This document shows positions 42,311 to 51,307 of a DNA stretch of 64,000 nucleotides, in pieces (within the stretch, counting starts at the first letter, position 1; each line of letters starts with the position of its first letter). Location: NCBI GenBank assembly GCA_035530655.1, contig DATKUK010000108.1:1-64000 (forward strand). The letters run 5' to 3'. The translations under genes were made by a program, and so were the position numbers. The notes under the pieces are model-generated. The model did not search any database, was not told the origin of the DNA, and saw nothing but the letters and a program-made list of their open reading frames with translations. The DNA is from DATKUK01 sp035530655 (GTDB lineage: Bacteria; Planctomycetota; Phycisphaerae; UBA1845; DATKUK01).

Positions 42311-42337
42311 CGTCCGGACGCTTTGGTCGAATGGGAC

Positions 42338-44107
42338 TCACGCCACCACTTGCGTGGAACGGCGCTTGCGGCAGGCGCGATCGATGCCGGGCAGGACGTA
42401 GTTGCTGGCGACGACCTCCCAGCTCATCTGGCTGGCCAGCTCGTAGCCGCGCTCGATCAGCCCGACCTTCTCGGCGTCGCAGCGGGGCAGGCGCTCGATA
42501 AGCTGACGGGCCACCTGTTTGGCCACAGCGGCCTCGACGCGCTCGCGATAGGTGCGATTGATCTTGAGCAGCTCGTCGAGCGAGCCGCGCGGGCGACCGA
42601 TGTCGGTATAGTCGGGCACGATCAGGTTCGCCTCGCTATGCCCGCCGGTCACGTCGTCGACGAACCCCGCACATCCGCAGACACGAGTGGGAACGCAGAT
42701 GCCGCCGAAGCTGAGCGCTTCGAGCTGAGCGATGCCGAAGGGCTCGTAGATGCTTTGGCCGAACTCCACGTCGGTGCCCATCCGGATGTCCATGAACTGC
42801 ATATCCTCGGGCATCCGGTTGCCGCAGGTAATGTTGTCCCAGCCGAACTGGTTGACCAGCACCACCTTGATGTTGCGCGCCCGCGCGTTGAAGCGTTGGA
42901 CGCCCGCGTAGAATAGCGCCTCGCCGCCGGACAAATCGGGCAGCCCCTCACGATGCGCCACGGGCCAATCCCACCACTGCTCCATCTTGTAGATGTCTTC
43001 GGGGCGGCGCCTCGGCACTTCACTGGAGAGCACGAAGAAGACCCCCGTCTCGCCCGTCTTGCGGAACTGCTCTTCCACGTGTTCCAGCACGCGAAGGTCG
43101 CGCCAGAGCCCTTTGCTGACGGCCATCCTTGTCACATGGGTGAAAACGTAGTCGGGCCGGTAACCCAGCAGGCTCTCGGTATAGCTGCGCAGCCTCTCCT
43201 TGCTGGCCTGGGCCTGCTCGAGTGAGATATGGCCCGCCGGAATGCCGTTGTAGGCCAGGTCGATGTCGACGTGCTCGAAATCCGGCCCCATGAACATCAA
43301 CTCTTTGACCACGTAGTCGCCGACAGCCAGGATGTTGTCGCAGTGCCTGGCGGCCTCGACGAGGGCAAACTTGAAGTAACCTCGCTGCGAGCCAAACACA
43401 TCCTCGACGTGCAGGCCGTCCGGCATGGCGGCGCCAAGGACGTTGTAGAACATGGTGTCGTGGCCGGTGTTCTCCTCGATGAGTTTCCGCATCGGGGCGA
43501 CCTCGTGCGCATAGAAGACGGTGCGGAAGGCCGGATGGCCATCGAGCATCGCTGCCAGCGCAGTGGGAACGCCCATAAATTCATGGCCCAGGATCACACA
43601 TTCGTCCTGGCACGCACCAAGGGCTTTCAGGGCGGCCACCGCAGGCTGGGCAATCTTGACGTACTGGTCGTACTCCCATGACTTCTCGTAACGGTCGGAG
43701 GCGACCTGGAACCGGTGGTATAGCGCCGACTTGAACTCGTTCAGACGCGACAGGTCCATTCTGCCGATGTCGATCAGCAGTACCTCGGGGCGAGCGGTGG
43801 TCGCCCCCTGCGGGCTGCAGAATTGGCGCCGGCCGTAAACCAGGTTGACATTGAATGTACGCTGGACCTCCTGGAGCCGTCTGCCCGCCGGATCGTCCAT
43901 CTTGCCGTCCAGACTGGAATACAGCACCTCGCCATCGGGCCCCAGCCGCCTCTCGGCCGGACCTTCGGTTGTGAACAGTGGGGCGATCAATATGGACCGT
44001 CCGACTGCCTGGTCGTACGCGCGGCAGGTCAGCAGACCCTCAAGTACCGCGCCGATGCCACCAATCTTCTCCACTGCCTCGTGCGTAACGTGCACTACCG
44101 TCCGCAT
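42338..44107 (-). CDS. glycogen synthase-like glycosyltransferase
   Basis: A 589-residue GT-B enzyme. The N-terminal lobe has a VTHEAVEKIGGIGAVLEGLL loop like the KxGGL loop that binds ADP/UDP-glucose, and VFYAHEVAPMRKLI. The C-terminal lobe has FTHVTRMAVSKGLWRD and the E-x7-E type motif in SIYEPFGIAQLEALSFGGIC. ATG at 44107 has GAGG/GGTGGG just upstream; the frame to 44134 is less likely. It lacks close resemblance to either standard GlgA or GT3 synthase, so glycogen synthesis is inferred from fold features and from glgP on the same strand about 2.6 kb away. The C-terminus is Arg-rich. Confidence 0.78.
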   Translation of the reverse strand: MRTVVHVTHEAVEKIGGIGAVLEGLLTCRAYDQAVGRSILIAPLFTTEGPAERRLGPDGEVLYSSLDGKMDDPAGRRLQEVQRTFNVNLVYGRRQFCSPQGATTARPEVLLIDIGRMDLSRLNEFKSALYHRFQVASDRYEKSWEYDQYVKIAQPAVAALKALGACQDECVILGHEFMGVPTALAAMLDGHPAFRTVFYAHEVAPMRKLIEENTGHDTMFYNVLGAAMPDGLHVEDVFGSQRGYFKFALVEAARHCDNILAVGDYVVKELMFMGPDFEHVDIDLAYNGIPAGHISLEQAQASKERLRSYTESLLGYRPDYVFTHVTRMAVSKGLWRDLRVLEHVEEQFRKTGETGVFFVLSSEVPRRRPEDIYKMEQWWDWPVAHREGLPDLSGGEALFYAGVQRFNARARNIKVVLVNQFGWDNITCGNRMPEDMQFMDIRMGTDVEFGQSIYEPFGIAQLEALSFGGICVPTRVCGCAGFVDDVTGGHSEANLIVPDYTDIGRPRGSLDELLKINRTYRERVEAAVAKQVARQLIERLPRCDAEKVGLIERGYELASQMSWEVVASNYVLPGIDRACRKRRSTQVVA

Positions 44108-44391
44108 ACCCACCTCAGCAGCCCCGCCGGGCACTCATGCAGCCAGGGGTCCCGTACATTTTCACTGTCTGCATATCGACCGGCCGGTCAAGACGCGTTA
44201 GCCGTATGCCATCCGATAATATGACGGCGTGGCCCCGGACCCATTCACCAGTCAGTCAGGCCGATGCTCTCGCAGGCGAAACCGCTTCCAAGGATTGCGC
44301 AAGCTTATTCAGAACAAGCAGTTACAGTCGACCTCATGCGCTTACGGGTCGGCAATAAACCGGATTGCCGTCCGCCAATTAGCGGTCGGGG

Positions 44392-45615
44392 CTACGGAGG
44401 CGCCTGCTCCCGGGCTCGCTGCTCCAGCCGCGGGATTTGCCCCCGAAGTGCCTCCGCCTGCGGACTTGTGGGGTATTTTTCGATGAGTTCGCGAGCCCGC
44501 TCGAGGGCCTCGCCGTAGCGATGGCGCCTGATGAGTTCCTTGATGTCGCGCTCAGCGTGCTGGCGGGTCTCGATCTCGGCGTTGGCGCGGAGTGTGGGCA
44601 GCTTCTCCCGGATCAGGCGGGCGGCATCGCTGTCGCCGTACTTGGCGAGGAATTGCTCGGCGCTGGCCGTCGCCTGACTCCATTGCCGCCCGGCGACCGC
44701 CTGCTCAATGTGCCTTTGGAGTTGCCTGCGATACTCGGCTTCGGCGAGCACCCGCTCGCGCTTCACCCGGTCGCGTAGTTCGGCAAGCTCGGTCGAATCC
44801 TGGTACTTCAGGACCAGTTCCTCAACAACCTGCTCGGCGCGATCCCATCGGCTCACACTCATGAACTCGCCGATTCGACGGCGAGCATCGGCCAGGTCGG
44901 CGGCCTGACTTTCGTCGCGCGCGGTGCGTATACGTTCGCGCAACGTCGACGCCTCCTCGGGCCTTTCCCACCGTGTCTCCAGTTCATCGGCGAATTGACG
45001 CGCTTGTACGAATCGCCCTTCAAGCAGCAGGTCGTCGATCTGGCGGCGCAAAGCTTGGCAACGCTGCGCCGCCAGCCGTTCCCATCGCGTGCGGCGTTGC
45101 TGTTCGGTCAGAAGACTCGCTTCCTGGATGGCCTCGAGCAGATTGAGCATTCGGGCCGCCTGCTGCCGCAACATGGCTGTCGCTGGGGCCGAGGACTCGG
45201 CTGATGGCGGGGGTGGTGCAGAAGGCACAGCTTGTGCCGGAGACATGACGGTCGCCCCCCGCTGCCACTGCTCGATCCGGTCAGCCAGCTCCCGCGTCGC
45301 GTCGCCAACCTGTACCAGCACGCCCAAGGCAAATAGTGCGGCGGCGTAGGACAGCGCGACGACGATCGCGGCGACCGCAAGCAGGATAGCCTTAGGCGGT
45401 ACGGACTGGCCAGGCGTGGCGATCACCGCCAGCCCCGCCAGCGGCCCACCAAAGCCTATTAGCGCCACAACGATCGCGAGGACCTGAAGCAGCCTTGCGG
45501 TGATCATCGCGAGACTAACGCTCGGCGCTTGTTGGCCGCTGCCCAGCGCGGTGAGGTCGCTCTCCAATAAGCTCTGCTCGGCTTGTTCCGACTCAGTTGG
45601 CTCGGCCCGGTTCAT
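44392..45615 (-). CDS. membrane protein with cytosolic or periplasmic helical-repeat domain
   Basis: A 407-residue protein. Two membrane spans lie near the N-terminus (LLQVLAIVVALIGFGGPLAG; AILLAVAAIVVALSYAAALF), followed by a Pro/Ser/Ala linker and about 260 residues of charged helices. Recurrent patterns of the kind GRFVQARQFADELETRWERP, RWDRAEQVVEELVLKYQDST, QWSQATASAEQFLAKYGDSD and RYGEALERARELIEKYPTSP are TPR-like, each about 45-55 residues apart. ATG 45615 with GGGAG 5 bases upstream is used. A binding or scaffold role is probable; the partner is unknown. Confidence 0.78.
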   Translation of the reverse strand: MNRAEPTESEQAEQSLLESDLTALGSGQQAPSVSLAMITARLLQVLAIVVALIGFGGPLAGLAVIATPGQSVPPKAILLAVAAIVVALSYAAALFALGVLVQVGDATRELADRIEQWQRGATVMSPAQAVPSAPPPPSAESSAPATAMLRQQAARMLNLLEAIQEASLLTEQQRRTRWERLAAQRCQALRRQIDDLLLEGRFVQARQFADELETRWERPEEASTLRERIRTARDESQAADLADARRRIGEFMSVSRWDRAEQVVEELVLKYQDSTELAELRDRVKRERVLAEAEYRRQLQRHIEQAVAGRQWSQATASAEQFLAKYGDSDAARLIREKLPTLRANAEIETRQHAERDIKELIRRHRYGEALERARELIEKYPTSPQAEALRGQIPRLEQRAREQAPP

Positions 45616-45702
45616 GTTGCTCCCGCCCATCCCATCCGTTCAGCTTACCATTCGAAGCGGTTCTCCGCACGTCCAGCATTCACGTAGGTTTGACGCCGGT
45701 TG

Positions 45703-46548
45703 TCAACGGTCGACCTCGTCCGATCGACTGTCGAGGGCCTCATTCATGCTGCCGCTGCGAAAACCGCGAAGGTCCATGGCGACGAACGTGTACCCGATCT
45801 GGCGAAGGTGACGTTCGATGCGGTCTCGGGTGGCCGGCTGCATCAACTCGGCGATCCGATCGGCCGGCACCTCAATGCGGGCCAGATTGCCGTGGTGGCG
45901 GACGCGACACTGCCGCAACCCCAACCGGTGCAGGAAGGCCTCGGCCTCAGCCACCATTTGGAGCTTGGCGGGCGTAATGGTCTGCCCATAGGCGATGCGA
46001 GTAGCCAGGCAGGGCATGGCCGGCTTGTCGGCGGTCGGCAGACCCATTCGCTCGCTGAGCGTGCGGATATCCTGCTTAGTCAACCCCGCCTCGGCACAGG
46101 GCGCTCGAAGGCCCTGTTCGTGCCCGGCGCGGATACCCGGCCGCCAGTCGTCCTGGTCGTCCGCGTTGACTCCGCAAATGAGTTGATGGAAACCTTGCCT
46201 CGCGGCGACCTGTTTGATCTGCTCGTACACGAGCTTCCTGCAATGGTAGCAGCGATCGGCCTCGTTAGCGACGAAATTCGGATCTTCCAGCTCATGCGTC
46301 CGGATGATCTGGTGGGTCACCTGCATCTGCCGGGCCGCGTTCCGGGCAAACTCCAGTTCGCCCGGAACGGCGGTTTCGCTTTCCGCAGTGACGGCCAGGA
46401 CGTTGTCAGGGCCCAACGTATCGGCCGCCACCTTCAGCAGAAACGTGGAATCCACGCCGCCCGAAAAGGCCACCGCCACGCGTTCGAGAGATCTGAGCAG
46501 GCAGCGGGCTTCTTCCAGCTTGGCTTCGAGACTTTTTTCAGCAGGCAT
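45703..46548 (-). CDS. larE: ATP-dependent sacrificial sulfur transferase LarE
   Basis: A PP-loop ATPase that in the Lar system adds sulfur to the nickel-pincer cofactor precursor of lactate racemase-type enzymes, sacrificing its own cysteine. The 281-residue product has SGGVDSTFLLKVA, DRCYHCRKLVYE, GVNADDQDDWRPG and the donor region AMPCLATRIAYGQTITPA with Cys at about residue 179, matching the sacrificial Cys of LarE. The start ATG 46548 follows AAGG. larB and larC are not in the window, and the frame upstream of this ATG is not protein-like. The ldh gene lies about 26 kb away. Confidence 0.93.
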   Translation of the reverse strand: MPAEKSLEAKLEEARCLLRSLERVAVAFSGGVDSTFLLKVAADTLGPDNVLAVTAESETAVPGELEFARNAARQMQVTHQIIRTHELEDPNFVANEADRCYHCRKLVYEQIKQVAARQGFHQLICGVNADDQDDWRPGIRAGHEQGLRAPCAEAGLTKQDIRTLSERMGLPTADKPAMPCLATRIAYGQTITPAKLQMVAEAEAFLHRLGLRQCRVRHHGNLARIEVPADRIAELMQPATRDRIERHLRQIGYTFVAMDLRGFRSGSMNEALDSRSDEVDR

Positions 46549-46809
46549 GGCAGGGCCTTTTGCACAGGTCGTGGTATCATATGCGTCGCCTGCAAAGCGG
46601 GCAAACCAGACTTTGCGGCAGGTTGCCCGCAGACGTGGGTGCGCTGGGCAGCCCAGCGGGTTTGCGGATGAGCGAGTGGTCAAACCGCACCGCCAATACG
46701 GCGTATGCGGCATGCTCGCGCAACTCCGTGCTGCCTGACCGGTAGCGGCCTCGCGGAGAACGGCCGCACGCGGCGCCCGCCGGAGTGACAGAGCAGGAGT
46801 GCTGCAACA

Positions 46810-47931
46810 GTGCACAAAGCCAGACGAAAAGTGGCAACGGTCGGGCCTGCGGGGCACATCGCCGAGCGCCTCAGACGCTTGCGTGAGGTCATGCACCGAC
46901 GAAACCTGTCTGCCTTTCTGGTCACCGATCCAACCGATCAATTCTATCTGACCGGTTTTGACGGGGAGGACGGCGCTGCGTTGATTTGCGCGAAGGGGGT
47001 CTACCTGATGACGGACAGCCGGTTCGACGAAGTGGCCGACCGGTACGCGCCGTGGGCGAGCAAGATCGTGCGACGCGGCGGGCTGATGGAAGTGGTGGGC
47101 AAGCTGCTCAATCGGCGCCGCGTGCGACGGGTCGGTGTTCAATCCAGTCACATGAGCATGCATGACGCTACGGAGCTGCGCCGGGTCGCCAGCGCGGCGC
47201 GGCTGGTGGCGGTGCCTGGCGTCCCGGACGAGCTGCGCCTCTGCAAGGACGCGACAGAACTGGCCACGATCCGCCGGGCGATCGACATTGCCCAGAAGGC
47301 ATTTATTGCCACGAGAAGGAGGATAAGGTTCGGCTTTAGCGAGCGCCAGATTGCTGCCGACCTGGAGCACGAGATGCGGCGGCTTGGCGCCGACGCGGCA
47401 AGCTTCCCCACGATTGTTGCGATAGGACCGAATGCGTCGCTGCCTCATGCCCGCCCGGGGGACAGGCGGGTGGAACGAGGGGCGACCATTTTGATGGACT
47501 GGGGTGCGCGTGTGGGAGGCTATTGCAGCGACTTGACCCGCGTGGTGTTTGTCGCTAGAATCCCGCCACGACTTGGGAAAGTGTACCAAGTCGTTTTGGA
47601 TGCGCAACTTAGAGCAATCCAGGCCATTAGGCCACAGGTCCGGGCGGATCGGGTTGACGCAGTCGCGCGCCGGCGAATCACCCGTGCCGGTTACGGGAAG
47701 CGATTCGGTCACGGGTTAGGCCACGGGCTCGGCCTGAAGGTTCACGAGCAGCCCCGTGTTTCTCGATTGAGCAAGGCCGAGCTCCAGCCGGGCATGGTCT
47801 TCACCGTCGAGCCAGGGGTGTACCTGCCGGGCGTAGGCGGTGTGCGGATCGAAGACGACGTCTTGGTAACACCCGAGGGAGTCGAAGTGCTGTCGACGCT
47901 CGGCAAGGATTTGCAGGATATGGTGCTTTGA
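46810..47931 (+). CDS. M24-family metallopeptidase (Xaa-Pro aminopeptidase-like)
   Basis: A cytosolic dipeptidase/aminopeptidase-P type enzyme, 373 residues. The N-terminal creatinase-like domain (HRRNLSAFLVTDPTDQFYLT) precedes a pita-bread domain with the dinuclear metal ligands Asp in TILMDWGARVGG, Asp in YCSDLTRVVF, His in FGHGLGHGLGLKVHE, Glu in FTVEPGVYLP and Glu in VRIEDDVLV. The GTG at 46810 is preceded by AGGAG about 11 bases upstream, a long spacing. The gene order M24 peptidase-accB-accC is common in bacteria, and the stop is 2 bases before the accB ATG. Confidence 0.92.
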   Translation: MHKARRKVATVGPAGHIAERLRRLREVMHRRNLSAFLVTDPTDQFYLTGFDGEDGAALICAKGVYLMTDSRFDEVADRYAPWASKIVRRGGLMEVVGKLLNRRRVRRVGVQSSHMSMHDATELRRVASAARLVAVPGVPDELRLCKDATELATIRRAIDIAQKAFIATRRRIRFGFSERQIAADLEHEMRRLGADAASFPTIVAIGPNASLPHARPGDRRVERGATILMDWGARVGGYCSDLTRVVFVARIPPRLGKVYQVVLDAQLRAIQAIRPQVRADRVDAVARRRITRAGYGKRFGHGLGHGLGLKVHEQPRVSRLSKAELQPGMVFTVEPGVYLPGVGGVRIEDDVLVTPEGVEVLSTLGKDLQDMVL

Positions 47932-47933
47932 CC

Positions 47934-48518
47934 ATGGCGAAACGCGTGACGAAAGCGAGCAAGAGTACGGGTAAGAGCGGTCCTCGCGCGGCGCGGAGGA
48001 AAGGGCGCGGGGCCGATCTGCTAACCATTGATCAGATACGCCAACTGGTGGAGCTCATGGTGGCCAATGACGTGCAATCCATCCATATGTCTGATGGAGA
48101 GTTGCGTCTGGCTATCCGCCGGGGGCCCCAGTGGGACAGCATGCCGGCCTCGCATGCCGTTGCCCCGCCGCCGGCGCTGCCGGCGTCTGCGGCCATCCCC
48201 GCCGCAGCCATGGCACCGGGGGGGCACGCCGAGCCAGCCAAACTACAATCGGAGTCGCAACAGACCGACGAGGGACTGGGCTCGATTGAGTCACCCATGG
48301 TGGGGACCTTCTACGCCGCGCCGGACCCCGACTCTCTGCCATACGTCACGGTCGGCAGCGAGGTCACGCCGGACACAGTGGTCTGTATTGTCGAGGCCAT
48401 GAAAGTCTTCAACGAAATCAAAGCGGAGATCTCAGGTACGATCGAGAAGGTCTGTGTGGAAAACGCCCACCCGGTGGAGTTCGGCCAGCCGCTTTTCCTG
48501 GTCAGACCCAGAGCGTAA
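47934..48518 (+). CDS. accB: biotin carboxyl carrier protein of acetyl-CoA carboxylase
   Basis: Carries biotin between carboxylase and transferase subunits in fatty acid synthesis. 194 residues: a basic N-terminal tail (KSGPRAARRKGRG), a helical region (LTIDQIRQLVELMVANDVQS), a Pro/Ala linker of about 45 residues, then the biotinyl domain with SPMVGTFYAAPDPDS and the biotinylation motif CIVEAMKVFNEIKAE (Lys at about residue 157). ATG at 47934 is 2 bases after the M24 stop. accC follows after 67 bases. Confidence 0.95.
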   Translation: MAKRVTKASKSTGKSGPRAARRKGRGADLLTIDQIRQLVELMVANDVQSIHMSDGELRLAIRRGPQWDSMPASHAVAPPPALPASAAIPAAAMAPGGHAEPAKLQSESQQTDEGLGSIESPMVGTFYAAPDPDSLPYVTVGSEVTPDTVVCIVEAMKVFNEIKAEISGTIEKVCVENAHPVEFGQPLFLVRPRA

Positions 48519-48585
48519 TCCGGAGATTGGGTGGCCATACGGCGGGACCGGCCTTGCTGATCAAACCCGCTACGGTGACAGGTTT

Positions 48586-49923
48586 ATGTTCTCTCGCATC
48601 CTTATCGCCAACCGTGGAGAGATCGCCCTGCGAATCATGCGGGCGTGCAAGGAATTGCGCATTCAATCGGTGCTGGTCTACTCGGAGGCCGACCGTGATG
48701 CGGCCTACCTGAAACTGGCGGACCAGGCCATCTGCATCGGGCCTGCGAGGCCGTCGGAGAGCTACCTGAGAAGCGATCGCATCATCGCGGCGGCGGAGGT
48801 GTCCGGGGTCGATGCCATCCATCCGGGGTACGGGTTTCTGGCGGAGAATGCGCGTTTTGCCGACCAGTGCCGCGAATCGAAGATCGAATTCATCGGGCCG
48901 ACCGCCGATTCGATGACGAAGCTGGGCGATAAGGCCAACGCCCGGCAAGTAGCCCGGCGTGCGCGAGTGACGATCGTTCCCGGCAGCGACGGGGTGATCG
49001 AGGACAATGAGGAAGCCGCTGCCATCGCCGACCGGATCGGCTACCCCGTGATCGTCAAGGCGGTCTCGGGCGGCGGCGGACGGGGCATGCGAATCGTTCA
49101 CGACGCCCAGGGCTTGGCCCACGCCCTGAGCAACGCCCGAGCCGAGGCGGAAGCCGCCTTCAATGATGCCAGTGTCTACCTGGAGAAGTACATCGAGAAG
49201 CCACGGCATGTGGAGGTGCAGGTGCTCGGCGACCTGCAGGGCAACGTGGTACATCTGTGGGAACGGGACTGCACGATTCAGCGCCGACACCAGAAACTGG
49301 TGGAGGAATCACCTTCGCCGGCCATCGGGCCTGAGACTCGACGAGAGCTCTGCAAGGCGGCGGTTCGCCTGGCGCGAGCGGCCAAGTACAGTTCCGCGGG
49401 CACGTTCGAGTTTCTCGTGGACGAGAAGGAGCATTTCTACTTTATTGAGGCCAACACCCGCATCCAGGTGGAACATCCGGTCACCGAGATGGTGACCGGG
49501 CTGGACCTGATCAAGTGGCAACTGCGAATCGCGGCCGGGGAGGCGATCTCGTTCAAGCAGAGAGAGGTGCGCGAGCAGGGGGCGGCCATCGAGTGCCGCA
49601 TCAATGCCGAGGATCCGGAAAACGGCTTCCGTCCGTGCCCCGGCAGGATTGAGCATCTGCGTATTCCGGGCGGTTTGGGCGTGCGTTTTGATTCCCATAT
49701 TTATGCGGGCTACACCATCTCGCCGGTTTATGACTCGCTGATCGGCAAGCTGATCGTCCACGCCCCAACACGCGATGAAGCGATCGACCGAATGCTGCGG
49801 TGTCTCGAGGAGTTCGCTATCGCGCCTATCAAGACAACGGTTCCCCTGCACCGGAAAATTCTCGACCACCGTCTGTTTCGGCAGGGGCGGATCCATACGA
49901 GCTTTGTGGAGCAACTGGGCTGA
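48586..49923 (+). CDS. accC: biotin carboxylase subunit of acetyl-CoA carboxylase
   Basis: ATP-dependent carboxylation of biotin on AccB. The 445-residue product starts MFSRILIANRGEIALRIMRA; the ATP-grasp glycine-rich loop is VKAVSGGGGRGMRIV, and HVEVQVLGDLQGN, ECSIQRR-type CTIQRRHQKLVEESPSPAI, FEFLVDEKEHFYFIEANTRI and QVEHPVTEMVTG give the catalytic Glu, Arg and metal ligands. C-terminal ECRINAEDPENGFRP is typical. ATG 48586 is fixed by homology. The upstream open frame lies within the accB end and intergenic bases. Carboxyltransferase subunits are not in the window. Confidence 0.97.
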   Translation: MFSRILIANRGEIALRIMRACKELRIQSVLVYSEADRDAAYLKLADQAICIGPARPSESYLRSDRIIAAAEVSGVDAIHPGYGFLAENARFADQCRESKIEFIGPTADSMTKLGDKANARQVARRARVTIVPGSDGVIEDNEEAAAIADRIGYPVIVKAVSGGGGRGMRIVHDAQGLAHALSNARAEAEAAFNDASVYLEKYIEKPRHVEVQVLGDLQGNVVHLWERDCTIQRRHQKLVEESPSPAIGPETRRELCKAAVRLARAAKYSSAGTFEFLVDEKEHFYFIEANTRIQVEHPVTEMVTGLDLIKWQLRIAAGEAISFKQREVREQGAAIECRINAEDPENGFRPCPGRIEHLRIPGGLGVRFDSHIYAGYTISPVYDSLIGKLIVHAPTRDEAIDRMLRCLEEFAIAPIKTTVPLHRKILDHRLFRQGRIHTSFVEQLG

Positions 49924-49968
49924 ATCAATCTTTTCATGCCGCAGCCGCAACACACAAGGAGTTGACCG

Positions 49969-51234
49969 ATGAAGAGCACCTTACTCGTAGGCAACGCGGT
50001 GATCGGACAGGCAGGCGGTCCCACCGCGGTCATCAACCAGACGCTCGTCGGCGTCATTGAGGAAGTGCAGAAATATGGCCACATCCGACACCTGCTGGGG
50101 GCCAAGCACGGCGTGAAGGGCATCGTGGCAGAGGATTTCATCGACCTGAAGCGCCAGCCCAAGCAGATGCTCGAGTCGGTCGCTTGCACGCCCGGCTCGG
50201 CGCTGGGCGCCACGCGCGACCGACCCGACCGCGAATACTGCGAGCGCATCTTTAAGATCTTCCGCAAGTACGACGTGAGGTACTTTTTCTACATCGGAGG
50301 AAACGACTCGGCGGAGGTCGCGCAGATCGTCAACCAGGTCGCGCAGGACGCCAAGTATGAGCTGCGCGTCATCCATCTGCCCAAGACCATCGACAACGAC
50401 CTCTTGGCCAACGACCACTGTCCGGGCTACGGATCGGCCGCCCGATTCGTCGCCATGGCGTTTATGGGAGACAACCAGGACAATCGCGCGCTGCCGGGCG
50501 TGAAGGTCAATATCCTCATGGGGCGCGACGCCGGGTTCATCACGGCAGCCAGCATCCTGGCCCGCATGCGCGAAGACGACGGGCCGCACTTGGTCTACGT
50601 TCCGGAAAAGCCGGTATCCATGGACCGCCTCGTCGAAGACGTCTCCGCCGTGCACGACAAGTGGGGGCGTTGCGTGGTGGCCGTCAGTGAAGGCATTCGC
50701 GACGAGGAAGGCGAACTCTGGCTGGAGCGGATCCGCACGCAGGTCAAGGACGGATTGGGCAACAAAGACGCGTTCGGCCACAGCCAACTGTCGGGCACCG
50801 GCGCCCTGGCAGACTTCATCGCCGAGTCCATCAAGCGCAAATTGGGCAAGAAAATCGCACGCGTCCGTGCCGACACATACGGATACCTTCAGCGCTCGTT
50901 CCCGGACATCTATAGCGAAGTTGACGCCGCCGAGGCGAGGCTCGTGGGCCAAATGGGCGTGAGCTATTCGCTCGACGCCGACCAGGGCGGCAGCGTGGCG
51001 CTGGTGCGCTTGCCGGCCACCACCTACTCGGTGGGCACGAAACTGGTACCTCTCGAGGCGGTGGCCCCACCCAAGCCGCCGAAGTTCAGGATTCTCGACG
51101 CGCAGTACATCGCCAACGACGGGAACAACATCAACGACAGCTTTCGCGAGTACGCCCTTCCGTTGGTGGGCCACCTGCCGAGGGTCGGTTGGTTCGAGCA
51201 GATCGCGATCCCGCCGATCGAGGACGTCCAATAG
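49969..51234 (+). CDS. pfp: pyrophosphate-dependent 6-phosphofructokinase
   Basis: Glycolytic/gluconeogenic phosphofructokinase of the PPi type, 421 residues. The phosphate-donor loop is FYIGGNDSAEVA (about residues 108-119), where ATP enzymes have GGDGS; the second motif is LPKTIDNDL, whose Lys in place of Gly is a mark of PPi-dependent enzymes. VNILMGRDAGFITAASILAR and GHSQLSGTGALADF support the fold. ATG 49969 follows AAGGAG. Reversible PPi use fits glycogen turnover genes elsewhere in the window. Confidence 0.93.
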   Translation: MKSTLLVGNAVIGQAGGPTAVINQTLVGVIEEVQKYGHIRHLLGAKHGVKGIVAEDFIDLKRQPKQMLESVACTPGSALGATRDRPDREYCERIFKIFRKYDVRYFFYIGGNDSAEVAQIVNQVAQDAKYELRVIHLPKTIDNDLLANDHCPGYGSAARFVAMAFMGDNQDNRALPGVKVNILMGRDAGFITAASILARMREDDGPHLVYVPEKPVSMDRLVEDVSAVHDKWGRCVVAVSEGIRDEEGELWLERIRTQVKDGLGNKDAFGHSQLSGTGALADFIAESIKRKLGKKIARVRADTYGYLQRSFPDIYSEVDAAEARLVGQMGVSYSLDADQGGSVALVRLPATTYSVGTKLVPLEAVAPPKPPKFRILDAQYIANDGNNINDSFREYALPLVGHLPRVGWFEQIAIPPIEDVQ

Positions 51235-51307
51235 CTGCCCCAGCTTGGCTCCGAACGGCTGGACCGGCCCGCGCGAAGAGATCGCGCGCGGAGGGTTGTA
51301 GCCGCCG

